Part shown: positions 24,707 through 34,800 of the stretch, piece by piece
Position numbering within the stretch: the stretch's first letter is position 1
Layout of the letters: every line of letters begins with the position of its first letter
Assembly: GCA_964470555.1 (NCBI GenBank)
Contig: CAYYDG010000009.1
Span: forward strand, 1 to 64,000
Length of the DNA: 64,000 nucleotides
Direction of reading: 5' to 3'
Source: RBC074 sp964470555
GTDB lineage: Bacteria; Acidobacteriota; Blastocatellia; RBC074
Notes under the pieces: generated by a model
Seen by the model: the letters and a program-made list of their open reading frames with translations, nothing else
Databases searched by the model: none
What the model was told of the DNA's origin: nothing
Position numbers and translations under genes: made by a program

Positions 24707-25882
24707 TCAGGAAGTCGTTATTCGCGACGGTTTCTTTTTCGCCGCCGATTTGGTTTTTGGTTTATGACCATTTTGTGGCGGGTGATTGTTTAACCATTCG
24801 CGTGCATCTTTTAACTGTTCGAAATCAAGCAACGCCTCACCCAATTCTTCCAATTGCGATGCCGACAATCGTTTGATTTGGGACAGCAGGCGTTGACTTA
24901 GTTGGCCAAACTTTCGAGAAAGCAATCGTGAAACCAGACTTGTCAAAGCGTTTTCACGACCTTGTTCAAGACCTTGTTCAAGACCTTGTTCAAGACCTTG
25001 TTCAAGACCTTGTTCACGACCTTGTTCAAGACCTTGTTCACGACCTTGTTCAAGGCCTTGTTCAAGACCTTGTTCAAGGCCTTTTTTCATTCCTCTTTCG
25101 ATGGCCATCCATTCGATGTTTGAAATCAGCATTACCTTTTCCTCCTCGTATTCGACAATTTCTCTTTGCAGTTGTTGATCCAGGCCTTCTGGAAGAGCAA
25201 CCATCCAGTCCAGCAAACGGAACATTTCCAGCACCTGGGTTTTTGAATAACCCCGTCCGTAAAGCAAGCGGATGAGCTGCCGTTTGAAATCCAGTTTACG
25301 GCGATTATCTTTCCGCGCCTCGATGGCCTTCAACTGGGCCAGTACGATAACGGCGACAGGGTTATGGCTTTGCTCCAATTCTGACTGACGAGCGGAGTAA
25401 TCGCTCAGGCGCAGAACTGGAAACTCAAACAACAAACGGCATCCAAATTGTTCACGTTCATAACGGCCAAGTGGCAAACGTGAACTGGCTTTGATGACCA
25501 CGCCCAGACTGACTATGGAAGCTCTATATCGGTCAAAGAGCCTGTAGTTGTAAACATACATTCGCTCGTTGAAAAGTTTACGTGGACTGGCTTCGATTTC
25601 AATATGCAGCAACAGCCAACGTTCGCCGCCATCTTTCATGTAAACCTGCGCCAGTTTGTCTACCACGCGCTTGCCTGTGGCATAACCACGAGCGACTTGA
25701 GCCAATTCAGTGTCTAGAAACTTATAGCCGCGTCGCCAATCAACTTCGGCTGCAATTTCAGAAAACAGCAATTCGATGAATTCGCGGAAAAACACAGTCA
25801 AGACTTCTTTCCACGCGGCGTCCATTCGCGCGGCTTGGTCTGTCGGCGGCTTTTCCAATTGCTGAGGATATAGCTCTTTCAT
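24707..25882 (-). CDS. Rpn-type PD-(D/E)XK nuclease/DUF4351 protein with GLEQ repeat
   Basis: 391 residues. The N-terminal half (about 10-230) resembles the recombination-promoting nuclease/putative transposase family (FFREFIELLF, DWRRGYKFLDTEL, LLHIEIEAS). In the last motif the canonical Lys position is Glu, so activity is uncertain. A hydrophilic linker (about 265-310) is built of ten GLEQ/GREQ tetrapeptides plus a final GREN. The C-terminal part (about 310-365, LVSRLLSRKFGQLSQRLLSQIKRLSASQLEELGEALLDF) fits DUF4351. These genes occur in many scattered copies in Acidobacteria and Cyanobacteria and are thought to act in DNA recombination or as selfish elements. It interrupts an otherwise metabolic cluster. 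Confidence 0.8.
   Translation of the reverse strand: MKELYPQQLEKPPTDQAARMDAAWKEVLTVFFREFIELLFSEIAAEVDWRRGYKFLDTELAQVARGYATGKRVVDKLAQVYMKDGGERWLLLHIEIEASPRKLFNERMYVYNYRLFDRYRASIVSLGVVIKASSRLPLGRYEREQFGCRLLFEFPVLRLSDYSARQSELEQSHNPVAVIVLAQLKAIEARKDNRRKLDFKRQLIRLLYGRGYSKTQVLEMFRLLDWMVALPEGLDQQLQREIVEYEEEKVMLISNIEWMAIERGMKKGLEQGLEQGLEQGREQGLEQGREQGLEQGLEQGLEQGLEQGRENALTSLVSRLLSRKFGQLSQRLLSQIKRLSASQLEELGEALLDFEQLKDAREWLNNHPPQNGHKPKTKSAAKKKPSRITTS
24953..25084. repeat. 12-bp tandem repeat, 11 units, inside nuclease gene
   Basis: Eleven in-frame units of the type TTCAAGACCTTG with single-base variants (CACGAC, AAGGCC). They encode the GLEQ/GREQ linker. Unit length divisible by three means copy-number changes keep the frame. 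Confidence 0.92.
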
Positions 25883-25910
25883 CTTTTCAATTCATCTAAC
25901 ACCAACCCAA

Positions 25911-27353
25911 TCAAGCCAGCAACTTTTTGACGATGTTTCCGTGAACGTCCGTCAGCCGGTAATCACGACCTTGAAAACGATACGTCAGTTTTGTGTGGTC
26001 AATGCCCAGCAGATGCAGCACCGTCGCTTGCAGGTCGTACACTTCGACGGCGTCTTCGACGACGTTGTAGCCAAGCTCATCCGTCTGGCCGATGGTCACG
26101 CCGGGTTTGAAGCCTCCGCCAGCAACCCAATAGGCAAAGGCGCGCGGATGATGATCGCGTCCCAGCAATTTGGAACCGGAGCGCGCTTCGTTGACCGGCG
26201 TGCGTCCGAATTCGCCTCCCCAGATAACGATAGTGTCTTCCAGCAAACCGCGTTGTTTCAGATCGTCGAGCAACGCGCCGATTGGCCGATCAATTTCGCG
26301 GCACATTCGCGGCAATTTGGTGGGAATGTCCACGCCTACGCCATTGCCGTGCATGTCCCAACCCCAGTGATACAACTGCACGAAGCGTGTGCCGCGTTCG
26401 ATCAATCGCCGTGCCAGCAAACAGTTATTCGCAAACGACGTCTGCCCCGGTCGAGTGCCGTACGCTTCGTGAACCTTTGCGGGTTCTTTGGCAATGTCTG
26501 TCAGTTCGGGAACGCTGGTCTGCATGCGATAGGCCATTTCGTAAGCCGCGATACGCGTGTCAATTTCCGGGTCGCCGATGGCCTGGCGATTCATCTGATT
26601 CAAATCCCGAATCGCGTCCAACGATTGGCGGCGGACGTCGCTGCTGATGCCATCGGGGTTGTTGACGAACAACACCGGTTCGCCTTTCGAGCGGAACTCC
26701 ACGCCCTGATGCACCGTCGGCAGAAATCCACTGCCCCAGCAACTTTTGCCGCCGTCGGGATTGTTTTCGCCCGAAAGCAGCACGACGAAACTCGGCAGGT
26801 CTTTGTTTTCGCTGCCGAGTCCGTAACTCAGCCACGCGCCCATGCTCGGACGACCGGGAATTTGATGGCCTGTGTTGAGCAGAATCTGCGCCGGAGCATG
26901 ATTGAACTGCGACGTTTTCATCGAACGAATGATGGCGATGTCATCCGCGTGCCGCGCCAGGTGCGGAATCAGATTGCACATTTCCTGTCCCGACTTGCCG
27001 TAGCGTTTGAACTCGAACGGAGTGCCCATCAAATTCGGTCTGCCTTGAATGAAGGCGAATCGTTCGCCCTGGATGAACTCTTCTGGAATCGGCTGGCCGT
27101 CATGTTTTTGCAGCGCCGGTTTGTAATCGAACATATCCAGTTGCGAAGGCGCTCCGGCCATAAACAGGTAAATGACCCGTTTGGCTTTTGGCGCGAAATG
27201 CGGCGCAATCGGTTTGTCTTCGCCGGTTGAAGCGGCAAAAAGGTTGTCGTTCATCAACGACGCCAGCGCCATCGAACCAATGCCGAATCCGGCGGCTTGT
27301 TTGAAAAAATGGCGGCGCGTGATGTCCTGAAGTTGTTCCTGATGCTTGCTCAT
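25911..27353 (-). CDS. DUF1501 domain protein, Tat-exported
   Basis: 480 residues from ATG 27353 (TTTGGAG 6 nt upstream; a TTG four codons earlier is not needed). N-terminal twin-arginine signal ITRRHFFKQAAGFGIGS, then the DUF1501 sulfatase-like fold: RVIYLFMAGAPSQLDMFDYKP, FNHAPAQILLNTG, WGWDMHGNG, VIWGGEFGRTP and GRDHHPRAFAYWVAGGGFKPG. DUF1501 proteins are encoded next to PSD1 (DUF1549/DUF1553) proteins in Planctomycetes and Acidobacteria and are believed to work with them on an extracytoplasmic substrate. Function undetermined biochemically as far as I know. Confidence 0.93.
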   Translation of the reverse strand: MSKHQEQLQDITRRHFFKQAAGFGIGSMALASLMNDNLFAASTGEDKPIAPHFAPKAKRVIYLFMAGAPSQLDMFDYKPALQKHDGQPIPEEFIQGERFAFIQGRPNLMGTPFEFKRYGKSGQEMCNLIPHLARHADDIAIIRSMKTSQFNHAPAQILLNTGHQIPGRPSMGAWLSYGLGSENKDLPSFVVLLSGENNPDGGKSCWGSGFLPTVHQGVEFRSKGEPVLFVNNPDGISSDVRRQSLDAIRDLNQMNRQAIGDPEIDTRIAAYEMAYRMQTSVPELTDIAKEPAKVHEAYGTRPGQTSFANNCLLARRLIERGTRFVQLYHWGWDMHGNGVGVDIPTKLPRMCREIDRPIGALLDDLKQRGLLEDTIVIWGGEFGRTPVNEARSGSKLLGRDHHPRAFAYWVAGGGFKPGVTIGQTDELGYNVVEDAVEVYDLQATVLHLLGIDHTKLTYRFQGRDYRLTDVHGNIVKKLLA

Positions 27354-27421
27354 GGTTGTCTCCAAACTGGCATTTCAGGGCGATCTGAAATGCCAGTTGA
27401 GATGGTAATGGGGAAAATGAA

Positions 27422-28252
27422 TTACAGCTTCCTGACCCAGATATTGCGGAAGCGCATCGGATTGCCGTGATCCTGCAATTTGATCGGGCCTGTCGGGCCG
27501 TGCGGGATGTAGGCGGGCGAACGGTCGTGCCAGGTTTCGCCATAAATTTCGACATTGTTCTGCACCAGCACTCCGTTGTGAAAGACGGTGACACGAGCGC
27601 GTTTGCTGACGTTGCCGATTTCGTCAAAGACCGGCGCGCTGAAAATGATGTCGTAAGTTTGCCATTCACCCGGTTTGCGCGAAGCGTTGACCAGCGGCGC
27701 GTGCTGTTTGTAAATCGAAGCCGCCTGGCCGTGAAAATAGGTAGGGTTCTGGTAAGAATCCAGCACCTGCACTTCGTATCGTCCCATCAGAAACACGCCG
27801 CTGTTGCCGCGTCCCTGGCTTTCGCCTTTGACTTCGGCGGGCGTCGCCCATTCGATATGCAACTGGCAATCGCCGAATTCCTGTTTGGTGGCGATGTCGC
27901 CCGTCCGAGTGACCTGCATATAACCGTCTTGCACCAGCCATTTTGCATCGCCGCCTCCGCGCAGGCTTTTCCAACCGGAAAGGTCTTTGCCGTCAAACAG
28001 AATGATCGCGTCCGAAGGCGGATCGCCGGGTTTGGCGCCGGGCGTGATGACCGTCGGCTCTTTTTTCGGCGCTTCGTTGGCCGGACGGAGCAAACCCATC
28101 TCCATGGCTTTCTTGCGAACTTCTTCGACTTGTTGCGGCGTGTATTGCGGTTGTTGAGCATTGGATGACGTGATGAACGTCACGGCGAAAACAATGGTTG
28201 CTGCGACGACCGGAACTGCCAGTTTCAACAGTCTTGATTCATAAAGTTGCAT
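27422..28252 (-). CDS. Secreted DUF1080 (3-keto-disaccharide hydrolase-type) protein
   Basis: 276 residues: signal peptide (about 1-33, ending SSNAQQ), then a concanavalin-like beta-sandwich of the DUF1080 family (IILFDGKDLSGWKS, FGDCQLHIEWATP, GRGNSGVFLMGRYEVQVLDSY, NPMRFRNIWVRKL). DUF1080 proteins include hydrolases of 3-keto-glycosides formed by Gfo/Idh/MocA dehydrogenases, one of which is encoded at 22322. Acts in periplasm or at the surface. GAGGAG precedes ATG 28252. Lies between the DUF1501 and PSD1 genes in the same orientation. Confidence 0.92.
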   Translation of the reverse strand: MQLYESRLLKLAVPVVAATIVFAVTFITSSNAQQPQYTPQQVEEVRKKAMEMGLLRPANEAPKKEPTVITPGAKPGDPPSDAIILFDGKDLSGWKSLRGGGDAKWLVQDGYMQVTRTGDIATKQEFGDCQLHIEWATPAEVKGESQGRGNSGVFLMGRYEVQVLDSYQNPTYFHGQAASIYKQHAPLVNASRKPGEWQTYDIIFSAPVFDEIGNVSKRARVTVFHNGVLVQNNVEIYGETWHDRSPAYIPHGPTGPIKLQDHGNPMRFRNIWVRKL

Positions 28253-28294
28253 AAGTTGATTTTCTCCTCGTTGAGTTTGAAACGATGTTTAGGA

Positions 28295-28397
28295 TTAGGA
28301 TTGTTGCGCCTCAAGAATCGCTTCCAATTCAGGAAGCACCAGCAAGTCTTTAGTGCGTCCAAGTCATTGCCACAAGGATGTTGTCGTTATTCGACAT
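28295..28397 (-). pseudogene. Degenerate mini-ORF with strong ribosome site
   Basis: On the minus strand GGAGGTGAT is followed by ATG 28397 and a 15-codon ORF (MSNNDNILVAMTWTH). In other frames the text continues as NDLDALK and DLLVLPELEAILEAQQS with a stop at 28295. It may be a small protein broken by two frameshifts, or a leader. No family recognised. Confidence 0.3.
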
Positions 28398-28449
28398 TGA
28401 AGATCACCTCCGCGCCAATTCTAAAACATAGCATCGGCGATGGGCAGAT

Positions 28450-31400
28450 TCATTGCTTGGTCAGGGTTTCATCCAGATTCAAAAGCACATTGGCCACCAG
28501 CGTCCACGCCGCCAATTCCGGCGCGGGCAATTCACGGTTTTCGCCTTTCAGCAATTGGTCGGCGGTTTTCGGCGAAGCTTTGTAATTCGTCAGTTGTTGC
28601 GCGTAAAGCGCCGCCAGCCGGTCAAGCTCTGCTGGTTTGGCGTGGCGACCAGTGCAGAGTCGAAAGCCGTAATTCAATCGCGCTTTCACGTCGCCCTCGA
28701 TTTCCAGAAACATGCGTTTGGCCAGGGCGCGCGCCATTTCCATCGAGGCTTCGTCATTGAGCAGCGTCAGCGATTGCAGTGGCGTATTCGTGCGAATGCG
28801 GCGAACTGTGCATTGTTCGCGGCTGGTGGCGTCGAAGGTCATCATCGCCGGGTAAGGCGAGGTGCGGCGCAAGAAGGTATACAAGCCGCGCCGGTAACGA
28901 TCTTCGCCTTTACTGACCGTCCACTTTTCGGAACTGTAAGGATTACGCCAGACGCCTTCGGGTTGAGATGGCATGACGCTGGGGCCGCCTATTTTGCGAC
29001 TGAGCAGGCCACTGGCAGAGAGCGAAAGATCGCGGATCATTTCGGCTTCGACGCGGAACCGCGGCCCGCGCGCCAACAGCCGATTGTATGGATCGTCGGA
29101 TTGCGGATTGACTGAAGAATCCTGTCGGTAAGTTGCAGAAGTGACAATCAACCAATGTATTTTCTTCATGCTCCATGCTTTCGATTGCGACTTCTTCCCG
29201 TCGTCCTTTCTACCTGTCATTCCTTCGCTCATTAACTCGACCGCCAGCCAATCCAGCAACTCAGGATGCGAGGGCGGCGAGCTTTGCGTGCCGAAATCTT
29301 CCGACGTTTCGACAATGCCGCGTCCGAAAAATTGTTCCCAGAAACGATTGACGGTCACACGCGCCGTCAACGGATTGCTTTCGTCCACCAACCATCGCGC
29401 CAGTCCCAACCGATTGGCCGGTGCGTTTTCCGGCAGCGGCGGCAATGACGCGGGTATTCCGGCATAGACCTTTTCGCCGTGACTGTAAAAGTTGCCGCGT
29501 TCGCGCACCCAGGTCGAAGGGCGGTCATAACCGGGTTTTTCCTGAAGAACTAGAGCCGTAACGATGCCAAGATTTCTGGAGGAATCCTGCAACTCTTTCA
29601 GCCGGTCGCGCTCGGCTTTCAACAGCGGAGTCGTATTGCGGAAATGCGCCGCCAAATCCCGTTTCTCTTTTTCTGTGCGGTTGGCTGCTGGTTTGGCCAT
29701 CGCCAATTTCAATGCGGCAGGAACGTTGACCAGTTTCAGCGGCATTTCGCTGTCCGTTGCTGACAAACGCAAACGGCCTATGCTTTGGCACAAACCTCCG
29801 GCCAGAAACCGAAGTCGAATTGTCAATTCAACCGGCTTGCCGTCCTGGTTCGCCGAAAATGGTTTGTCGAGCGCGAACGCCGCCTGACGCATCATTCGCG
29901 TTTCGTCGTTCATGGCGTTGATCAGCCAACCGCGCGGACGGTCGCTGACGTTCAGCATCTCGTAATTGAAAAATGACTTTGCATCAATGCGGCTCAAACC
30001 ATCGTCCCAGCCTCCATCTGTGAAGCGAAGCGGCTGGTCGTTGGCCGAAACTTCAATCGTCGAGAGAATGAAGTTGCCATACAGGTCGCGTCCCGGTCCG
30101 CCACGCGGCAAACTCTTGTCCGGCATCGCTTCGATTCTGAGCGCCGAAAGTTTCGCCAGTGGAAGCGGCAGTTTGGCCTTAATGACGTATTCGTCGAATT
30201 CAGGGTCTTTGCCGGAAGCGAGCAAGGATTTGTCATCCAGTTTGGTCAGCGTAGCCCCGCCAGCGGATTTGAATTCCGTCGGATCGAGCATTGTCCATTT
30301 GGCAGGCTCGGCCAGAATGTCCTTTTCCCATTCCGCCTGCGCCGAGTCCAGTTGCGGCGTTTGGGTTTTCAGCGTGGTTTCCAGTTTCGCAATCTGGTCG
30401 TTGAGTTCTTTTCGTTTGAGTTCCTGTTCAGGCGTTGGCAATTCCAACGTCGGTTCATACGCTACGCTGTCGAATGCCGCGCTGCCGCGAATCTGATATG
30501 TGGAATTGTCGAAGAAGGAATAGAGCTTGTAATAATCGCGCAGCGAAAACGGATCGTATTTATGGTTGTGGCATTGCGCGCAACCCAGCGTCGTTCCCAG
30601 CCAGACGGTCGCCGTCGTGTTGACGCGATCTACCATCACTTCGTAACGAGCGGCTTCGGGGTCAACGCCGCCTTCGGTGTTGAGTTGCGTATTGCGGTGA
30701 AAACCAGTGGCGATTTTTTGGTCAATGGTGGCATTCGGCAGCATGTCGCCCGCAATTTGTTCAATCGTGAATTGATCGAAGGGCAGGTCGGCGTTCAAGG
30801 CGTTGATGACCCAATCGCGGTATTTCCACATCACGCGCAGATTGTCTTTTTCGTAACCATTGGAATCGGCGTACCGCGCCAAATCCAGCCAAGGACGCGC
30901 CCAGCGTTCGCCGTAATGCGGGTTGCTGAGCAACCGATCCACGACCTTTTCGTAAGCGTCAGGCGATTTGTCGGCCAGGAATTCATCAATCTCCTTGACG
31001 CTCGGCGGCAAACCGATCAGGTCCAGATAAACGCGGCGCAGCAATGTTTCCTTCGAGGCTTCGGGCGAAGGCGTCAAGCCTTCTTTTTCCAATCGCGCCA
31101 TCACAAATGCGTCAATCGGATTGCGAACCCAGGCAGAGTTTTTTATTTGCGGCAGAATTGGCCGAACCGGTTTCACATACGCCCAATGCTTCGGCAGTTC
31201 ATTCGCCCCATCACTGTTTCGCCCCGTCACCCCATCGGTTTCAAGCCAAACTGCGCCTTGATCTATCCATTGGCGAATCAGTTCGATCTGTTCAGCGGTC
31301 AACGGATCAGCGCCCATTGGCATGCGAGCTTCGCCGCCTTCGCCCAGAATTCGTTTCAGCAGAATGCTTGCTTTGCTGTTGCCAGGCTGAATCACTGCGC

Positions 31401-31626
31401 CGCTGAAACCGCCTTTCATCGCGGCGGCTTTTCCATCCAGCCGTAATTGTCCGGCGGCTTTTTTCGCGCCGTGGCATTGGTAACAGCTTGCGGCGAAAAT
31501 CGGTTCAATGTCGCGTTTGAAATCTATTTGTGTTTTGGCAGAGGCAAAAGGGAACAGAGAAATCAGGCTAACAACAGCCGCTGTCAGAAAAAGACTGGTG
31601 AAAAGAAGTTTGATGGCTCGACGCAT
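28450..31626 (-). CDS. PSD1/DUF1549-DUF1553 protein with planctomycete-type cytochrome c domain
   Basis: 1058 residues. Signal segment (about 1-30). Cytochrome-type domain with CYQCH (about residue 48) and the MPMGADPLTAEQIELIRQWIDQGA ending. DUF1549 (about 155-370) with RVYLDLIGLPPS and the second haem-like motif GCAQCHNHKYDP. A lectin/discoidin-like middle holds AREL-type sandwich segments. DUF1553 (about 745-1010) contains RVTVNRFWEQFFGRGIVETSEDFG and CTVRRIRTNTPLQSLTLLNDE. Extracytoplasmic, probably redox-active through c-type haem. Partner of the DUF1501 protein at 25911. The 197 bp downstream to the DUF1080 gene hold only the mini-ORF. Confidence 0.93.
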   Translation of the reverse strand: MRRAIKLLFTSLFLTAAVVSLISLFPFASAKTQIDFKRDIEPIFAASCYQCHGAKKAAGQLRLDGKAAAMKGGFSGAVIQPGNSKASILLKRILGEGGEARMPMGADPLTAEQIELIRQWIDQGAVWLETDGVTGRNSDGANELPKHWAYVKPVRPILPQIKNSAWVRNPIDAFVMARLEKEGLTPSPEASKETLLRRVYLDLIGLPPSVKEIDEFLADKSPDAYEKVVDRLLSNPHYGERWARPWLDLARYADSNGYEKDNLRVMWKYRDWVINALNADLPFDQFTIEQIAGDMLPNATIDQKIATGFHRNTQLNTEGGVDPEAARYEVMVDRVNTTATVWLGTTLGCAQCHNHKYDPFSLRDYYKLYSFFDNSTYQIRGSAAFDSVAYEPTLELPTPEQELKRKELNDQIAKLETTLKTQTPQLDSAQAEWEKDILAEPAKWTMLDPTEFKSAGGATLTKLDDKSLLASGKDPEFDEYVIKAKLPLPLAKLSALRIEAMPDKSLPRGGPGRDLYGNFILSTIEVSANDQPLRFTDGGWDDGLSRIDAKSFFNYEMLNVSDRPRGWLINAMNDETRMMRQAAFALDKPFSANQDGKPVELTIRLRFLAGGLCQSIGRLRLSATDSEMPLKLVNVPAALKLAMAKPAANRTEKEKRDLAAHFRNTTPLLKAERDRLKELQDSSRNLGIVTALVLQEKPGYDRPSTWVRERGNFYSHGEKVYAGIPASLPPLPENAPANRLGLARWLVDESNPLTARVTVNRFWEQFFGRGIVETSEDFGTQSSPPSHPELLDWLAVELMSEGMTGRKDDGKKSQSKAWSMKKIHWLIVTSATYRQDSSVNPQSDDPYNRLLARGPRFRVEAEMIRDLSLSASGLLSRKIGGPSVMPSQPEGVWRNPYSSEKWTVSKGEDRYRRGLYTFLRRTSPYPAMMTFDATSREQCTVRRIRTNTPLQSLTLLNDEASMEMARALAKRMFLEIEGDVKARLNYGFRLCTGRHAKPAELDRLAALYAQQLTNYKASPKTADQLLKGENRELPAPELAAWTLVANVLLNLDETLTKQ

Positions 31627-31839
31627 AAGTGCCTCGATGGATATTCAATTGCTTGTTGATGAACTCGATCAGCGATTCTGACCGCGAAGAGAATTGGTCA
31701 ATCCAAGTTGACGCGGCAAAAGATAACACAGCGATATGGTGATGGCGAGAGTTCGCCCGGCAATTCGGCTTGAAGGTGGGAATTCAGGGCGGAAGAGGCA
31801 GGTTGAGGGCTTAAATCTGTGGTTGGTGTCGGCTGTCTT

Positions 31840-34800
31840 TCAGTTTCCGTTGAGAGTGTTTCGATCAATCGGAATGGTTGCGGTGACGGTGGTTCCTCGT
31901 CCGGGAAAACCGGAAACAGTGACTTCGCCTCCGAAAATATGAGCGCGTTCGCGCATGCCCAGCAATCCAATCGAATGCGGATCGCTGATTTCCTTGTCTG
32001 TGATGCCTCGACCGTTGTCACGAACCTGCAGCACCAATGCTCCATTTTTCCTGGTCAGACTGGCTTTGACGGCGGTGGCGTTGGCGTGGCGCGCGACATT
32101 GGTCAGCGATTCCTGAAAGATGCGGAACAGGGCGGTTTCGCATTCCAGGCCGGGCAGTTTTTGCGGCAACTGTTCGTTGAATTCACATAGAATACCCGTG
32201 CGGTTGCTGAATTCTTCGGCTTGCCATTCGATTGCGGCAATCAATCCCAGCGTATCCAATATGCCCGGACGAAACTGTGTGGCGACGCGCCGCATGGCAA
32301 TGATGGTTTCATCCACCAGTTCCAGAATCGAAGTCATCTTTTCTTTCAATAACCTGGAGTTTTCGGCGTCCTGCGGCAGGCGTTTTTCAAACCATTTCAG
32401 GTCAATTTTCAATCCGGTGAGCAATTGGCCGAGTTCGTCGTGGATTTCGCGTGCGATGAAGGCGCGTTCTTCTTCGCGCGCCTGTTGCAGTCGAGCGGCC
32501 AGTTCACGCATTTGCTCGCGCGATGTTTTCAACGCTTCTTCAGCCTGTTTGCGGTATGTGATGTCGTTGAATGTGACGATTCTTCGATCAAGAGTTCTGG
32601 CAATGCGGACTTCCATATCCAGATCGGTTCCGTCTTTGCGGCGTACATGCCATTCCGTGGGAATTCGGCGAATCTCTTCGTGAGAAATTGACACAGACGA
32701 TGCTTTGGCCCAGCTATCGAGCGCCTGCTGTCGGGTCGCCGGGTCTGGAAAAGCCTGGCCGAACCAGGATTTGAGAAAGGCCAGGTCTTCAAAGGTGTAG
32801 CCCAAATCCCGGACAAACTGGTTGTTGAGTATCTTGATCGAATCCTGATTATCAAGCACCGCCATCGCAATCGGCATTGAACGCACGATTTTGTCGAGCA
32901 GTTTTTCGTTTAATCGGGACACGCGATACTGGTAAGCGCCAAAAAACGCCAATCCCAGAACCGACAAACACAACAGATAAAACCATGTTTTTTGGTAAAA
33001 CAACTTTTGGACATGGATTGAAGTTGCAATACCGGCTTCATCCCATTGACCATCGGTGTTGGCGGCGGAAAGTCGAAAAGTGTAATCCCCGGGCGGCAGA
33101 TTGGTGTAATAAGCCGTTCGTCGGTCAGCCACGTTGATCCAGTTTTTGTCCCAGCCGTCCAATCTGTATCGAAATTGAATTTTGGTCGGAGCAACCAGAC
33201 TCAATCCTGTGTAATGAATTTCCAAACTCTGAAGTCCGGGCCCAACGGAGATATTGCCCTCCAAAGAAACAGGCTCTTGATTGGCGACGATTTGTTTGAT
33301 CGTAACTTTGGGTGGCGACAATTCGTCGAGAATCAAATGCGGGTCGAATGTGACCAGTCCTTTGATGGTGGTGATGAGTACGCGGCCATCGCGTGTAATC
33401 CACGAAGAAGGCTGTGAGCCGCCATTGCATTCTTCGCTGCGAAGTCCATCGGGAGTTCCGTAATGAATCGGAGTCAGCCGGGAGATTTTACCCTGATCCA
33501 GATCGTCGAACTGTTGTTTGGCAATGCGAAATAGCCCGTGGTTGGATGTGAGCCAGAAGAACCCAAGCCCGTCTTCGACAGTGTCAAACACCTGATTTTC
33601 CAAAAGCCCCTGATCTGTGGAATAGGTCGTGATGGTTCCATCGGGACGCAATCGGCACAACCCGTTTTGATACGTTCCGATCCAGAAATGACCTTTGGCG
33701 TCTTCATAAATGGCGGTGGGTTGGTTCGACAGTTCTCGTTTTGTTTGGGAATAACTGATGACTTCCCGATTCTTGATTTGGAACACTCCATTCGGCATTC
33801 CGGCAAACCAGATGCTGCCGTCGCGCGCAACCATCAGGTCGCCGATCAGATTGCCGCCAAGTCCTTTCTGATTCCAGGAATTATCGAACTTTCCATCTTT
33901 GAAGCGACTGATTCCGTTGTATGTGCCAATCCATAAACTGCCGTCGCTGGTTTCGCCAATGGCTGTAACTTGATCGTTGATCAACCCGTTTTTCGTTGAA
34001 TGACATTTGAAGCGGCCATTTATGAACTGGCAAAGCCCGCCGCCGGTTCCCAACCATAAATCGCCGTCTTTGGTTTCGTATAGCGCCAGGACTTCGCTGT
34101 CGGGCAATCCGTCTTTGATGGTCCAGGATTGCACCTTCCCGTCTTTCATTCTGGCCAGGCCGCCCCCGGCGCCAAGTCCCATCCAGATGCTGCCGTCGCG
34201 CGATTCCAGGACACACCAGATGTCGTCGCGCGGAATGTTTTCGGCTTCGCCGTAAACCTTGAACTTGGATTTTCGGAGTTTGTACAGCCCGTTGCTTTTG
34301 GTTCCGATCCATAAAATCCCTTCGTAATCCACCAACAGACAGTGAATCTGGTCGCGTAGCGATTTGGACGAAGGGGAGTAGTGTATTAGCTGTCCGTTCA
34401 GCATGTAATCCAGACCGGTTCCGGTGCCTATCCACAATGCTCCTTCGTTGTCTTCAGCAATCGAATACACACTGTTATTGGACAGTCCGTCTCGTATTGT
34501 CAGTCTGGAGATGCAGTCATTCTTGAGCCAATTCAAACCGCCGCCTTCCGTGCCAATCCACAACGTACCATCGCGGCTTTCAAACAATCGAGTGATTTTG
34601 TTGCTGCCCAGACCGGATTGTTCCGTGTAATTTTCAAAGTTACCGTCTTTGATTCTGGTCAGTCCTTTATCGGTGCCAACCCAGACGCTGCCATCACTGG
34701 TGGCGACAATGTTACGAATATCGTTATTGGCGAGGCCGTCTTTGACTGTAAGAATGGTTATCTGGTTTGCGGTGATTTTGGCGACCCCGTCGCGTGTGCC

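Noticed and set aside
24953..25084. Regular 12-bp repeats as a CRISPR array
   Set aside because: Units are contiguous without spacers, in frame, and encode a GLEQ linker.
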